Shown: in pieces, positions 1 through 5,969 of the stretch
Numbering within the stretch: the stretch's first letter is position 1
Layout: the number at the start of each line of letters is the position of its first letter
Origin: an uncultured Clostridiaceae bacterium
Lineage (GTDB): Bacteria; Bacillota; Clostridia; Lachnospirales; Lachnospiraceae
Direction of reading: 5' to 3'
DNA length: 5,969 bases
Assembly: GCA_949948825.1 (NCBI GenBank)
Contig: CATLIJ010000168.1
Location: 1 to 5,969 of the forward strand
Made by a program: the position numbers and the translations under genes
The notes under the pieces: model-generated
What the model saw: the letters and a program-made list of their open reading frames with translations, nothing else
Databases searched by the model: none
What the model was told of the DNA's origin: nothing

Positions 1-347
1 GTCCGCTTCTGTCTGTTAAGCTCCAGGGATAATTCCGACTGGCGCCATTGCTCCGCCTGCCTGCCCCGGCAATATCCGGCGCATAAAAATCCTGCTGCCA
101 GAAACAGCAGCCACAGCAGCCTTTCCTTTTTGACTCTCCTGATTTCTTTATGTATTGAATTTTTCTTTTGTTCTCTTTTTGTCTTTTTCCTTCTGAAACA
201 TAGCATTTCCAGAAGCATGCCTCCCAGCCATGCAAGAACAAATCCTGCTCCCATGGCTGAAAACCACTTTATTGCCGCCATGCCAGACAAGCCCAATGCC
301 TCTCCAAGTACGAATCCACCTGTCAGAATCAGCAGCGGCCGTTTTAT
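1..347 (-). CDS. comEC: ComEC/Rec2-family competence protein, N-terminal part (cut by window edge)
   Basis: ComEC forms the inner-membrane channel that takes up single-stranded DNA during natural transformation. Only the first 115 codons are present; the rest lies beyond position 1. The translation begins (M)KRPLLILTGGFVLGEALG, which matches the usual ComEC opening of a short basic-RPL start followed by a hydrophobic helix. Hydrophobic segments lie at about residues 5-25 and 29-50. A strongly basic loop follows (52-76, many K/R), then a third segment (77-93, LLWLLFLAAGFLCAGYC) and a polar stretch where the family's OB-fold domain would begin. No ATG, GTG or TTG lies at the expected position. 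The best start is ATA at 347-345, 8 nt after a GGAGG at 360-356. The frame is continuous with the upstream GerMN gene across its TAG (353-351), so only 3 nt separate the two genes. The family call rests on remembered N-terminal architecture, so it is likely but not certain. Confidence 0.72.
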   Translation of the reverse strand, partial: MKRPLLILTGGFVLGEALGLSGMAAIKWFSAMGAGFVLAWLGGMLLEMLCFRRKKTKREQKKNSIHKEIRRVKKERLLWLLFLAAGFLCAGYCRGRQAEQWRQSELSLELNRQKR

Positions 348-350
348 TTT

Positions 351-1316
351 CTATTCCTCCTGTTCCTTTGATGGCTTTGTATCTGCCGCAGCCGCGCCCG
401 TTTCCCCGATATAATCCAGGTTTCGCTCAAACATAGCATTCAGTTCTATAGAATCGCGAAATCTCACATTCTGCTCTCCATTGATACTGATTTGCACCCG
501 GTTTACAGAAGATCGCTCTGACAAAGAATTTACAATGGAATAAATGGGAATATAGTCCTTCACCTCCAAAGGATTATTGAGAAATCCTCCGTCAAAATTA
601 AGGTAACACACATTCTCATTGACAGATACATTCAAAAGCCGAGTGCCGGAATCTAAAGTAGGCTCCAATCCTGGCTGTTCTGGCCCCTGAATCAATTCCT
701 CCAATATCACTTTTTCCACAGAAGTATTGATATTATGGACCACCTTCCGCTTTTCCGCAAAAAGCTTCTCCCCTGTCTCATCGGTAAAATACAAGGTCAG
801 CTCTGCCCATTCATAAGCATTCACATCACTGATGCTGTCCACAAAATCCGTTGCAGACAGAATCCCCACTGGCATTCCGTTCATATCCATCAAAGGCTGA
901 TCTCCGGAATATATGGAAATATAATCAATGCCAGGAATCTGAGTCAGGGTCCTCACCAGGGCAGTTCTGCACAAAATCTCCCGGCAAGACTGCATACTGG
1001 TATAATTGCTGTCAAAATACAGATAAAGCACCATATCTTCCTGCTTATATCCCTCATAGGCAACCTTTTCTGACAGAGCTGCCTGAGAATCCAAGTCTGC
1101 CGGCACCTTCATAAACCGATTCATCAGCTCCTGTATCAGAAGATCCGTATCCTCTTCCCGAATCCGGTATTCCCATGGAGCCAGACGGTTCATAGCAGAA
1201 TTTAAGTAATATACTTGGTACAGAGCTTCCCCCTCCTCCAGAGGCAGATCTTTTCCTTTGCACCCTGCAAGCAGCAATGCTGCCATTATTGTCAGCCATA
1301 TTCTCAACCATTTCAT
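351..1316 (-). CDS. Lipoprotein with tandem GerMN domains
   Basis: This is a predicted 321-residue lipoprotein on the outer face of the membrane. The N-terminus is a classic type II signal peptide: basic MKWLR, a hydrophobic core and the lipobox LLAGC, with Cys19 as the lipidated residue. Two GerMN-like repeats follow, at about residues 34-140 and 172-282. The second is the clearer, with the ILEELIQGP helix, the strand VCYLNFDGGF and the ending IVNSLSERSSVNRVQISING. The C-terminal tail (about 303-321) is low in complexity and acidic. Bacillus subtilis GerM has the same layout and works in spore-coat/channel assembly. In actinobacteria a GerMN lipoprotein, LpqB, partners the kinase MtrB. The position directly after a histidine kinase makes the second kind of role plausible here. 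The start at 1316 is preferred over an in-frame ATG at 1367 because it has GGAGG 8 nt upstream (1329-1325) and opens the signal peptide cleanly. Sixty nt separate it from the kinase stop. Confidence 0.88.
   Translation of the reverse strand: MKWLRIWLTIMAALLLAGCKGKDLPLEEGEALYQVYYLNSAMNRLAPWEYRIREEDTDLLIQELMNRFMKVPADLDSQAALSEKVAYEGYKQEDMVLYLYFDSNYTSMQSCREILCRTALVRTLTQIPGIDYISIYSGDQPLMDMNGMPVGILSATDFVDSISDVNAYEWAELTLYFTDETGEKLFAEKRKVVHNINTSVEKVILEELIQGPEQPGLEPTLDSGTRLLNVSVNENVCYLNFDGGFLNNPLEVKDYIPIYSIVNSLSERSSVNRVQISINGEQNVRFRDSIELNAMFERNLDYIGETGAAAADTKPSKEQEE
356..360 (-). promoter_or_regulatory. Ribosome binding site deciding the comEC start
   Basis: The minus strand reads GGAGG at 360-356, inside the last codons of the GerMN gene, followed by 8 nt and then ATA. 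The GerMN gene and the plus-strand zinc-ribbon gene also have GGAGG exactly 8 nt before their ATG. This is the main reason for placing the comEC start at the ATA. Confidence 0.7.
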
Positions 1317-1324
1317 CTGTGTAT

Positions 1325-1329
1325 CCTCC
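1325..1329 (-). promoter_or_regulatory. Ribosome binding site deciding the GerMN lipoprotein start
   Basis: GGAGG on the minus strand lies 8 nt before the ATG at 1316-1314. The alternative upstream ATG at 1367 has no comparable site, so the shorter 321-residue protein is chosen. Confidence 0.75.
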
Positions 1330-1376
1330 GTCTGCCGGTTTTTCGCTATGCCTCCTGAAAAGACCATTCCCGTTCT

Positions 1377-2831
1377 TCATGCAATATAATTCAGGGGAAT
1401 ACGCAAAATAAAAGTACTTCCTTCCCCATCCTTACTGGTCAGCCGAATGGCTCCTTTGTGCATAAGCACTACCCGGCGGGTGATGGCAAGCCCCAATCCA
1501 CTGCCTCCTGTTGACCGGGAACGGGCTTTATCCACCCGATAAAACCGCTCAAAAATCCGATCCTGTTCCTCCTCCGGAATCCCAATGCCGGAATCTGCCA
1601 CCTTCACATAAAAAAACTTATGGTCCGCATCCACAGTCACCCGGACCCATCCTCCTGATGTGTTGTACTTAATGGCATTTTCCACCAGATTGCTGACTGC
1701 CAGGGAAAGCTTCATCTCATCTACATCAGCTGTTACCTCCCGGATACTTTCCAGAATCAGCTCCACATTTTTCTTGTTGGCAATGGGCCTTAATCTCTTT
1801 AACATCTGCTTCACCAAAGTCACAATATCTACCTGAGCAAGATTCAGCTCTGCCTCTGATTTATCCATTTTTACCATTGCCAGCAAATCGTCAATTATTT
1901 TGCTCTCCCGGTCAATCTCATCAGAAATATCCTCCATAAATTCCCGGTACAGCTCCACCGGAGCATCTTCCATGCTCATCAGGGAATCCGCCAGCACACG
2001 AATCGAAGTAATCGGCGTTTTCAGCTCATGGGATACATTTGACACAAACTCCTGTCTGGACTGGTCCACTTCCTTCAGCTTGGACAGGGTGCTGTCCACT
2101 GCCTTTGAAAGATCTCTGGTCTCCCGGTAGCCCTCCATGCCGATTTCTGTATCCAAAGCTCCTGCAGCCACCTGATTAAGCTTTTTCTGAAACTCTTTAA
2201 ATGGCTTCAAAAGTATGGTAGCAGCCGCCAGAGCAGCCAACAGCAAAATCAAAGCCACCAAAAGCTGTAAAAAAATTGCCTTGTCATACACCGCATCCAT
2301 CAAAGACAAAATCTCCTCTGTGGAAGCTGTAATCACCAAAACACCTTCGATCCCCTTCACCGGCGTATTGTCGTAAATGGGAATTGCCTGGGCAAAATAG
2401 TGCTTCTCTTTGTTATATTTGCTGCTGCTTTCCCCCTGAAAGCACCGAATCACTTCCTCTGCCACCAAAAACCGCTTTTCCGCAATGTGAAACGTATCCT
2501 GAATAATCCGAAAATCACGGTTCACCACCACAATCCGGCCATTGTAAACATCTGCCAGAGCCTGAATCTCACTGTTCATAGTCCCATCCATGGATTCTCC
2601 CCGCAGATACCCGGTTCTGGTCATTTTACTGCTTAATATCTGACATTGATTCTGAACCTCAATCATCCTGGAATCCGTCTGACTTTGCTTTAAAGAGCCA
2701 AGAAGCACCTGGGTACACAAAAACATGGGTATCATGCCAAACAACACCAAAAGGACTGCTACGGGTACCTTTAAACTGACAGCAAAACCAGAACATTTTG
2801 GCAGATGCCATTTTCTTATTTCATTTTTCAT
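1377..2831 (-). CDS. Membrane sensor histidine kinase (HAMP-HisKA-HATPase)
   Basis: This is a 484-residue two-component sensor kinase that senses outside the membrane and would phosphorylate a response regulator. Transmembrane helix 1 is at about residues 19-43 and helix 2 at about 186-208. The roughly 140-residue extracytoplasmic part between them looks like a PAS/Cache-type sensor (RIVVVNRDFRI, then HYFAQAIPI and GVLVITAS). A HAMP region follows at about 209-262. The H-box is SHELKTP with phospho-acceptor His268, and its E-x-x-T pattern (E269, T272) is typical of kinases that also dephosphorylate their partner. The ATPase domain has the N-box NLVENAIKYN (381-390), the G1 box DSGIGIP (413-419), the F-box FERFYRVD (427-434) and the G2 box GGSGLGLAI (442-450). 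All key residues are present. The architecture resembles the PhoR/WalK group. No response regulator gene is in the window. The start at 2831 (AGGG 6 nt upstream) is preferred to the ATG at 2861, which has no ribosome binding site. It overlaps the DegV gene by 11 bp, suggesting coupling. Confidence 0.93.
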   Translation of the reverse strand: MKNEIRKWHLPKCSGFAVSLKVPVAVLLVLFGMIPMFLCTQVLLGSLKQSQTDSRMIEVQNQCQILSSKMTRTGYLRGESMDGTMNSEIQALADVYNGRIVVVNRDFRIIQDTFHIAEKRFLVAEEVIRCFQGESSSKYNKEKHYFAQAIPIYDNTPVKGIEGVLVITASTEEILSLMDAVYDKAIFLQLLVALILLLAALAAATILLKPFKEFQKKLNQVAAGALDTEIGMEGYRETRDLSKAVDSTLSKLKEVDQSRQEFVSNVSHELKTPITSIRVLADSLMSMEDAPVELYREFMEDISDEIDRESKIIDDLLAMVKMDKSEAELNLAQVDIVTLVKQMLKRLRPIANKKNVELILESIREVTADVDEMKLSLAVSNLVENAIKYNTSGGWVRVTVDADHKFFYVKVADSGIGIPEEEQDRIFERFYRVDKARSRSTGGSGLGLAITRRVVLMHKGAIRLTSKDGEGSTFILRIPLNYIA

Positions 2832-3720
2832 TCCATTCCCTGCTGCTCCCCATGTTTTCATTCAGACATTTTGTGGCTGCCACAGCCAGCGCCCCTGGCC
2901 CAATGTGACAGGCAACGCTTAAAGAAAGCGGATTTGCAATAATCCTTCCGGTTTTGGGATAAATACTTTTCAGCTCAGACACAAATTCTTTGGCTGCCTC
3001 CTCATTACAGGTATGAGCCACAGCAATCCAGGTATGCTCTGCCTCCGGGTCTTTAAACCGGTTTTTTAAATCAAGAGCAAGGGCTGCCATCATCGTTGCC
3101 TTGGCCTGCTTCATTGTCCGTGCTTTTGAGAAAGCATCTAATTTTCCTCCCTGAATCTGAAGCACGGGCTTAATCTTAAGCAAAGTTCCCAAAGCAGCTG
3201 CGGTGGGTGTGATACGCCCTCCCTTTTTCAGATATTTTAAAGTATCCACTGTAATATAAATACTGGAATCTCCACTGCTTCTCTCCAGCTCCTCCCGGAT
3301 TTCCTTTGCCCCCATACCAGATTCTGCCATAGACTTTGCGTCCAGAGCTGATTGTCTTTGTGTTATGGAAATTCTTCGGTTATCCACTGCCTGCACCTTA
3401 CCGTCATAATCCTCTGACAGCATAAGGGCAGTCTGACAGGAGCTGCTTAGGCTGCTTGACATGGGGATATGGACAATCTCATCATAATCTTTCAATATTT
3501 TATCCCATAATGTCATCACGGTCTCCGGAGACGGCTGAGAGGTGGAGATATCCGCATCCTCTTTTAATCGTTCGTAAAATTCTTCCTGGGTCAGGCTAAT
3601 ATCTTCTTCATATGTTTTCCCGGCAATCATAAATGGCATGGGAATCACAAAAATCCCCAGCTCCTTTGCCTCCTTTTGGGTAATTCCGCTGTTGCTGTCT
3701 GTCACAACTGCTGTTTTCAT
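2821..3720 (-). CDS. DegV-family (FakB-like) fatty-acid-binding protein
   Basis: This is a 299-residue cytoplasmic protein of normal DegV length. DegV/FakB proteins bind a fatty acid and, where studied, present it to the kinase FakA for phosphorylation and entry into phospholipid. Family marks appear in order: the opening TDSNSG (7-12), the motif TSQPSP (60-65), the ligand-site loop SSSLSSSCQTA (88-98), DTLKYLKKGGRI (159-170), LLKIKPVLQI (180-189) with a later Arg201, and the closing HIGPGALAVA (272-281). The conserved Ser/Thr and His positions that contact the fatty acid carboxylate in this family are present by motif. No FakA gene is nearby, so the partner must be encoded elsewhere. The start has GGAGG 10 nt upstream (3735-3731). 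The ATG overlaps the ABC transporter stop by 4 nt (ATGA), a standard coupling arrangement. The ligand and true role are unknown, because most genomes of this group carry several DegV paralogues. Confidence 0.92.
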   Translation of the reverse strand: MKTAVVTDSNSGITQKEAKELGIFVIPMPFMIAGKTYEEDISLTQEEFYERLKEDADISTSQPSPETVMTLWDKILKDYDEIVHIPMSSSLSSSCQTALMLSEDYDGKVQAVDNRRISITQRQSALDAKSMAESGMGAKEIREELERSSGDSSIYITVDTLKYLKKGGRITPTAAALGTLLKIKPVLQIQGGKLDAFSKARTMKQAKATMMAALALDLKNRFKDPEAEHTWIAVAHTCNEEAAKEFVSELKSIYPKTGRIIANPLSLSVACHIGPGALAVAATKCLNENMGSSREWNEK

Positions 3721-5480
3721 AATCCTGTTTCCTCCATTTCCCTGTCCTGTACAGACTGATAAAGCTGATAATAAATCCCCTTTTTCTCCAAAAGCTCTCT
3801 GTGGTTTCCTTCCTCCGCAATTCTTCCCTCTGACAAAACCAGAATCCGGTCAGCATTCTGAATTGTGGTAAGCCGGTGAGCAATCGTCAGAGTTGTCCTG
3901 CCCTCTGCCAGACGGTCTAAAGACTTGGATACCAGATGTTCACTTTCATTGTCCAAAGCAGATGTAGCTTCATCTAAAATCAAAATCGCCGGATTTTTCA
4001 GAAATACCCGGGCAATGCTGATTCTCTGCTTCTGTCCTCCTGACAGCTTTACTCCCCTCTCTCCCACATAAGTATCATATCCGCATTTAAGAGCAGAAAT
4101 AAACTCATGGGCTCCGGCTGATTTTGCTGCCTGGATCACTTCCTCCCTGGAAGCTTCCGGCCTTCCGTAAGAAATATTATCATAAACCGTACCTGAAAAC
4201 AGATATACATCCTGCTGCACGATTCCAATGTTCATCCGAAGGCTCTGCAAAGTAATTTCCCGAATCTCCCTTCCGTCAATGAAAATCCCTCCGCGGGTCG
4301 TATCATAAAACCTGGGAATCAAATTACAAAGAGTCGATTTTCCGCCGCCCGAAGGCCCCACCAGGGCAATCTTCTCTCCAGGCCGAATGGTAAGGGTTAT
4401 ATTTTCCAAAACCGAATTATGGTCATCCGGATATTCGAAGCTGACCTGCTCAAAACAAATCTCGCCTTTTACCTGCTCCAAAGGCCTTGCCCCGGGCTCA
4501 TCTAAAATCTCAACCTGAGAATCCATAATCTCCACGAACCGCTCAATCCCTGTCATTCCCCGCTGGAATTGTTCCGCAAACTCAATAATCCTGCGGATGG
4601 TGGCAAGAAGGGTGGTTACATAAAGAGTGTATGCCACCAGATCTACTGGTTCAATCCGTCCCTTCACCATAAAAATACCGCCAGCCACAATCACCACTAC
4701 ATACATCAGTCCGTCAAACATTCGTATGGTGTCCTGAAATGCCGCCATATACAGATAGCTTTCCCTTTTAATCTTCAGAAATGCCTGATTGTCCTGGCGA
4801 AATTTCTCAATCTCAATGTTCTGATTGGCAAATGCCCGCACAACACGGTTTCCCAGCAGATTATCTTCAATCCGGGCATTCAGCTCTCCAATCTGCTGCC
4901 GCTGCTTTCGGAAAGCTTTCTTGACCTTTAAATTAAAATAAGTACAGGACAGGACCATAATCGGAATAAATATAAAAATAATTATGGTAAGCGCCAGATT
5001 GATTCTGGAAAGCACCACAAAGGAAATCAGCGCCTTTATAAATGCAATAAAAAACTCTTCCGGACAATGGTGTGCAAATTCTGTCACATCAAATAAATCG
5101 CTGGTAATCCGGGACATAATCTGTCCCACCTTGGTATTGTTAAAATAACTGTCCGACAGCTTTTGCAAATGCTCAAAAGCATCCTGTCTCATATCTGTCT
5201 CAATGCGGGTTCCCATTACATGTCCTGTGTATGCCATGTAAAACGCTGCAAGTCCATCCACAATGCGCAATACAAAATAAATTCCCCCGATTTTCAGAAT
5301 TACTCCCACAGTAAGAGAAGCAAGATGGGTGGTTCCCTGGTTGGTAATATACCGAAGGAGCATGGGAAACACCAGCTCACACACAGTAGTTAAAGACGCA
5401 CAAAACAAATCAAAAGCCATGGTCTTCCAATATCTTTTATAATAAGGGACAAAACGCTTTAAAAGCACAGACGTTTTCAT
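3717..5480 (-). CDS. ABC exporter half-transporter (fused membrane and ATPase domains)
   Basis: This is a 587-residue type I (MsbA/LmrA-like) ABC exporter subunit that would pump a lipid, drug or peptide outwards using ATP. The N-terminal membrane domain (about 1-310) has six likely helices near residues 21-43, 57-82, 142-158, 162-181, 254-274 and 281-297. The ATPase domain spans about 340-575. It carries Walker A GPSGGGKST (375-383), a Q-loop at Gln423, the signature LSGGQ (479-483), Walker B ILILDE with catalytic Glu504, the D-loop SALD (507-510) and the switch His535. All catalytic residues are intact and no second half-transporter adjoins it, so a homodimer is the simplest reading. The substrate cannot be told from sequence. 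It is the first gene of the minus-strand operon. Its ribosome binding site is weak: AAGGA at 5498-5494, somewhat far (13 nt) from the ATG. The start is nevertheless supported by the family-like N-terminus LLKRFVPYYKRYWKTM. It overlaps the DegV gene by 4 bp. Confidence 0.95.
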   Translation of the reverse strand: MKTSVLLKRFVPYYKRYWKTMAFDLFCASLTTVCELVFPMLLRYITNQGTTHLASLTVGVILKIGGIYFVLRIVDGLAAFYMAYTGHVMGTRIETDMRQDAFEHLQKLSDSYFNNTKVGQIMSRITSDLFDVTEFAHHCPEEFFIAFIKALISFVVLSRINLALTIIIFIFIPIMVLSCTYFNLKVKKAFRKQRQQIGELNARIEDNLLGNRVVRAFANQNIEIEKFRQDNQAFLKIKRESYLYMAAFQDTIRMFDGLMYVVVIVAGGIFMVKGRIEPVDLVAYTLYVTTLLATIRRIIEFAEQFQRGMTGIERFVEIMDSQVEILDEPGARPLEQVKGEICFEQVSFEYPDDHNSVLENITLTIRPGEKIALVGPSGGGKSTLCNLIPRFYDTTRGGIFIDGREIREITLQSLRMNIGIVQQDVYLFSGTVYDNISYGRPEASREEVIQAAKSAGAHEFISALKCGYDTYVGERGVKLSGGQKQRISIARVFLKNPAILILDEATSALDNESEHLVSKSLDRLAEGRTTLTIAHRLTTIQNADRILVLSEGRIAEEGNHRELLEKKGIYYQLYQSVQDREMEETGL

Positions 5481-5522
5481 AGATTCTGCTATTCCTTTCC
5501 AAAATATGCCTTCCCCTATTCT

Positions 5523-5550
5523 ATCTTATTTCATCCGGAAATGGAAGCAA
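5523..5550 (-). promoter_or_regulatory. Candidate promoter of the ABC-DegV-kinase-GerMN-comEC operon
   Basis: On the minus strand, TTGCTT (5550-5545) and TAAGAT (5528-5523) are separated by 16 nt, about 40 nt before the ABC transporter start. The match to the sigma-A consensus is only partial (3/6 for the -35 hexamer). A shifted -10, TAGAAT, lies a few bases downstream. The orientation and position are right, but the exact promoter is uncertain. Confidence 0.35.
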
Positions 5551-5578
5551 TATTTTTAAAAATGCTGGACGGATGAAA
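5529..5578. repeat. Perfect 9-bp inverted repeat in the divergent promoter region
   Basis: TTTCATCCG at 5529-5537 is matched by its exact reverse complement CGGATGAAA at 5570-5578, and the arm centres are 41 bp apart. The left arm lies in the -35/-10 spacer of the candidate operon promoter. The right arm overlaps the -35 of the plus-strand promoter. A nested AGCA/TGCT pair (5546-5549, 5563-5566) and an AT-rich centre lie between them. It could be an operator pair for a regulator acting on both directions. A chance repeat cannot be excluded. Confidence 0.5.
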
Positions 5579-5594
5579 AGCCATGAATTATAAT
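5566..5594 (+). promoter_or_regulatory. Sigma-A-type promoter for the zinc-ribbon gene
   Basis: A perfect -10 hexamer TATAAT (5589-5594) lies 17 nt after TGGACG (5566-5571), which matches 4 of 6 bases of the TTGACA consensus. Transcription would start near 5601, giving a leader of about 40 nt before the ATG at 5642. Confidence 0.7.
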
Positions 5595-5601
5595 GGATAA
5601 A

Positions 5602-5615
5602 TCGTATCTTTACGA
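5602..5615 (+). other. Small hairpin at the predicted 5' end of the zinc-ribbon mRNA
   Basis: TCGTA (5602-5606) and TACGA (5611-5615) form a 5-bp stem with a TCTT loop, starting almost exactly at the predicted transcription start. Such 5' end stems can protect mRNA from decay. The stem is short, so it may be coincidental. Confidence 0.3.
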
Positions 5616-5627
5616 CAGATTACAAAA

Positions 5628-5633
5628 GGGAGG
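5628..5633 (+). promoter_or_regulatory. Ribosome binding site of the zinc-ribbon gene
   Basis: GGGAGG lies 8 nt before the ATG at 5642. It is a near-ideal site and fixes this start in a frame that stays open to the window edge. Confidence 0.85.
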
Positions 5634-5641
5634 AATCTAAT

Positions 5642-5969
5642 ATGCCTTATTGCCCCAAATGCGACATGGAATTTATTGACGGAATTACCGTTTGCAGCGA
5701 CTGCGGCGGCCCTTTAATGGATTCAAAGGAAGCTGCTGATGCCATGAAAAGAAAAATTCAGGAGGAGGAGCAGACCCGAATGGAAGCAGCCTTAAAGGCC
5801 CAATATCTGGCCCAGCTGGCTGAAGCAGCAGATCCGGATTCCACTGATGCTGTCTCTTTGGAAAAAGCTTCCCTTACAAAAGATTCTCCGAAGACAGATG
5901 TCTCCAAAACAGACCGCAATTCCCGGCCTTACACTGGTTCCTATGTGCGAAAATCGGAAAAGTATAATG
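5642..5969 (+). CDS. Zinc-ribbon protein of unknown function (3' end beyond window)
   Basis: An open frame of 109 codons runs off the right edge without a stop. The N-terminus is a compact zinc ribbon with paired cysteines C4-x2-C7 and C18-x2-C21 (MPYCPKCDMEF and VCSDCGGPL), which should bind one zinc ion. Residues 28-63 are rich in Ala, Glu, Lys and Gln and probably form a charged helix or short coiled coil. Residues 64-100 are a polar Ser/Thr/Asp/Lys linker with little predicted structure, ending YTGSYVRKSEKYN. No membrane segment is seen in the visible part, but one may follow, because short zinc-ribbon proteins of this kind often continue into transmembrane helices. A strong promoter and an ideal ribbon-gene ribosome binding site precede it. 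It diverges from the minus-strand operon and shares a 161-bp control region with it. I do not recognise a specific function. A role in sensing or protein contact is possible but unsupported. Confidence 0.85.
   Translation, partial: MPYCPKCDMEFIDGITVCSDCGGPLMDSKEAADAMKRKIQEEEQTRMEAALKAQYLAQLAEAADPDSTDAVSLEKASLTKDSPKTDVSKTDRNSRPYTGSYVRKSEKYN

Noticed and set aside
130..414. Plus-strand open frame of 94 codons with a hydrophobic start
   Set aside because: It lies antisense to the comEC start and the end of the GerMN gene. The hydrophobic look comes from the complementary strand of comEC membrane helices, and no convincing ribosome binding site is seen.
1317..1376. N-terminal extension of the GerMN protein from the ATG at 1367
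   Set aside because: The extra 17 residues would sit in front of a perfect lipoprotein signal peptide, and the 1367 start lacks a ribosome binding site while the 1316 start has an ideal one.
1054..1380. Minus-strand open frame starting in an ATGA overlap with the kinase stop
   Set aside because: The ATGA is attractive, but the translated protein has no family features and runs out of frame through the well-supported GerMN lipoprotein gene.
4569..4931. Plus-strand open frame of 120 codons
   Set aside because: It is antisense inside the ABC transporter membrane domain, with no ribosome binding site or recognisable protein features.
5529..5542. ATTTC/GAAAT short hairpin around TCCGGA as a separate regulatory RNA element
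   Set aside because: It is only 5 bp and is contained in the larger inverted repeat. The longer repeat explains the symmetry better.
5552..5563. ATTTTTAAAAAT palindrome as a bidirectional terminator
   Set aside because: The stem is pure A/T and has no GC-rich part, and it lies between two promoters firing outwards. It is more likely simple AT-rich promoter DNA.

Overview
The window looks like chromosomal DNA from a low- to mid-GC Firmicute, most likely a clostridial (Lachnospiraceae-type) anaerobe. This is inferred from strong GGAGG ribosome binding sites, a DegV-family protein, a tandem-GerMN lipoprotein of the kind typical of spore-formers, and the protein sequence style. No search was run, so the taxonomy is inference.

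Almost everything lies on the minus strand as one tightly packed gene train, transcribed from about 5.5 kb towards position 1. The order is an ABC exporter half-transporter (5480-3717), a DegV-family fatty-acid-binding protein (3720-2821), a sensor histidine kinase (2831-1377), a GerMN-domain lipoprotein (1316-351) and the beginning of ComEC, the DNA-uptake channel (347 to the left edge). Neighbouring genes overlap by 4 bp and 11 bp or are separated by 60 bp and 3 bp. No terminator-like hairpin is seen between them, so a single operon with translational coupling is likely.

A 161-bp divergent intergenic region (5481-5641) separates this operon from a plus-strand gene (5642 to the right edge) for a protein with an N-terminal four-cysteine zinc ribbon. 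It holds a good sigma-A-type promoter for the plus gene and a weaker candidate promoter for the operon. It also holds a perfect 9-bp inverted repeat whose arms touch both promoters and whose centres are 41 bp apart, about four helical turns.

Functionally this is a cell-envelope cluster: an exporter, a lipid-binding cytoplasmic protein, an envelope sensor, an outer-face lipoprotein and a DNA-uptake channel. Three points stand out. The comEC reading frame appears to start at a non-standard ATA codon, in the same frame as and just after the TAG of the preceding gene. The kinase has no response regulator in the window. The kinase/GerMN-lipoprotein pair resembles the actinobacterial MtrB-LpqB pair. 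No mobile element, CRISPR array, tRNA or rRNA was seen.
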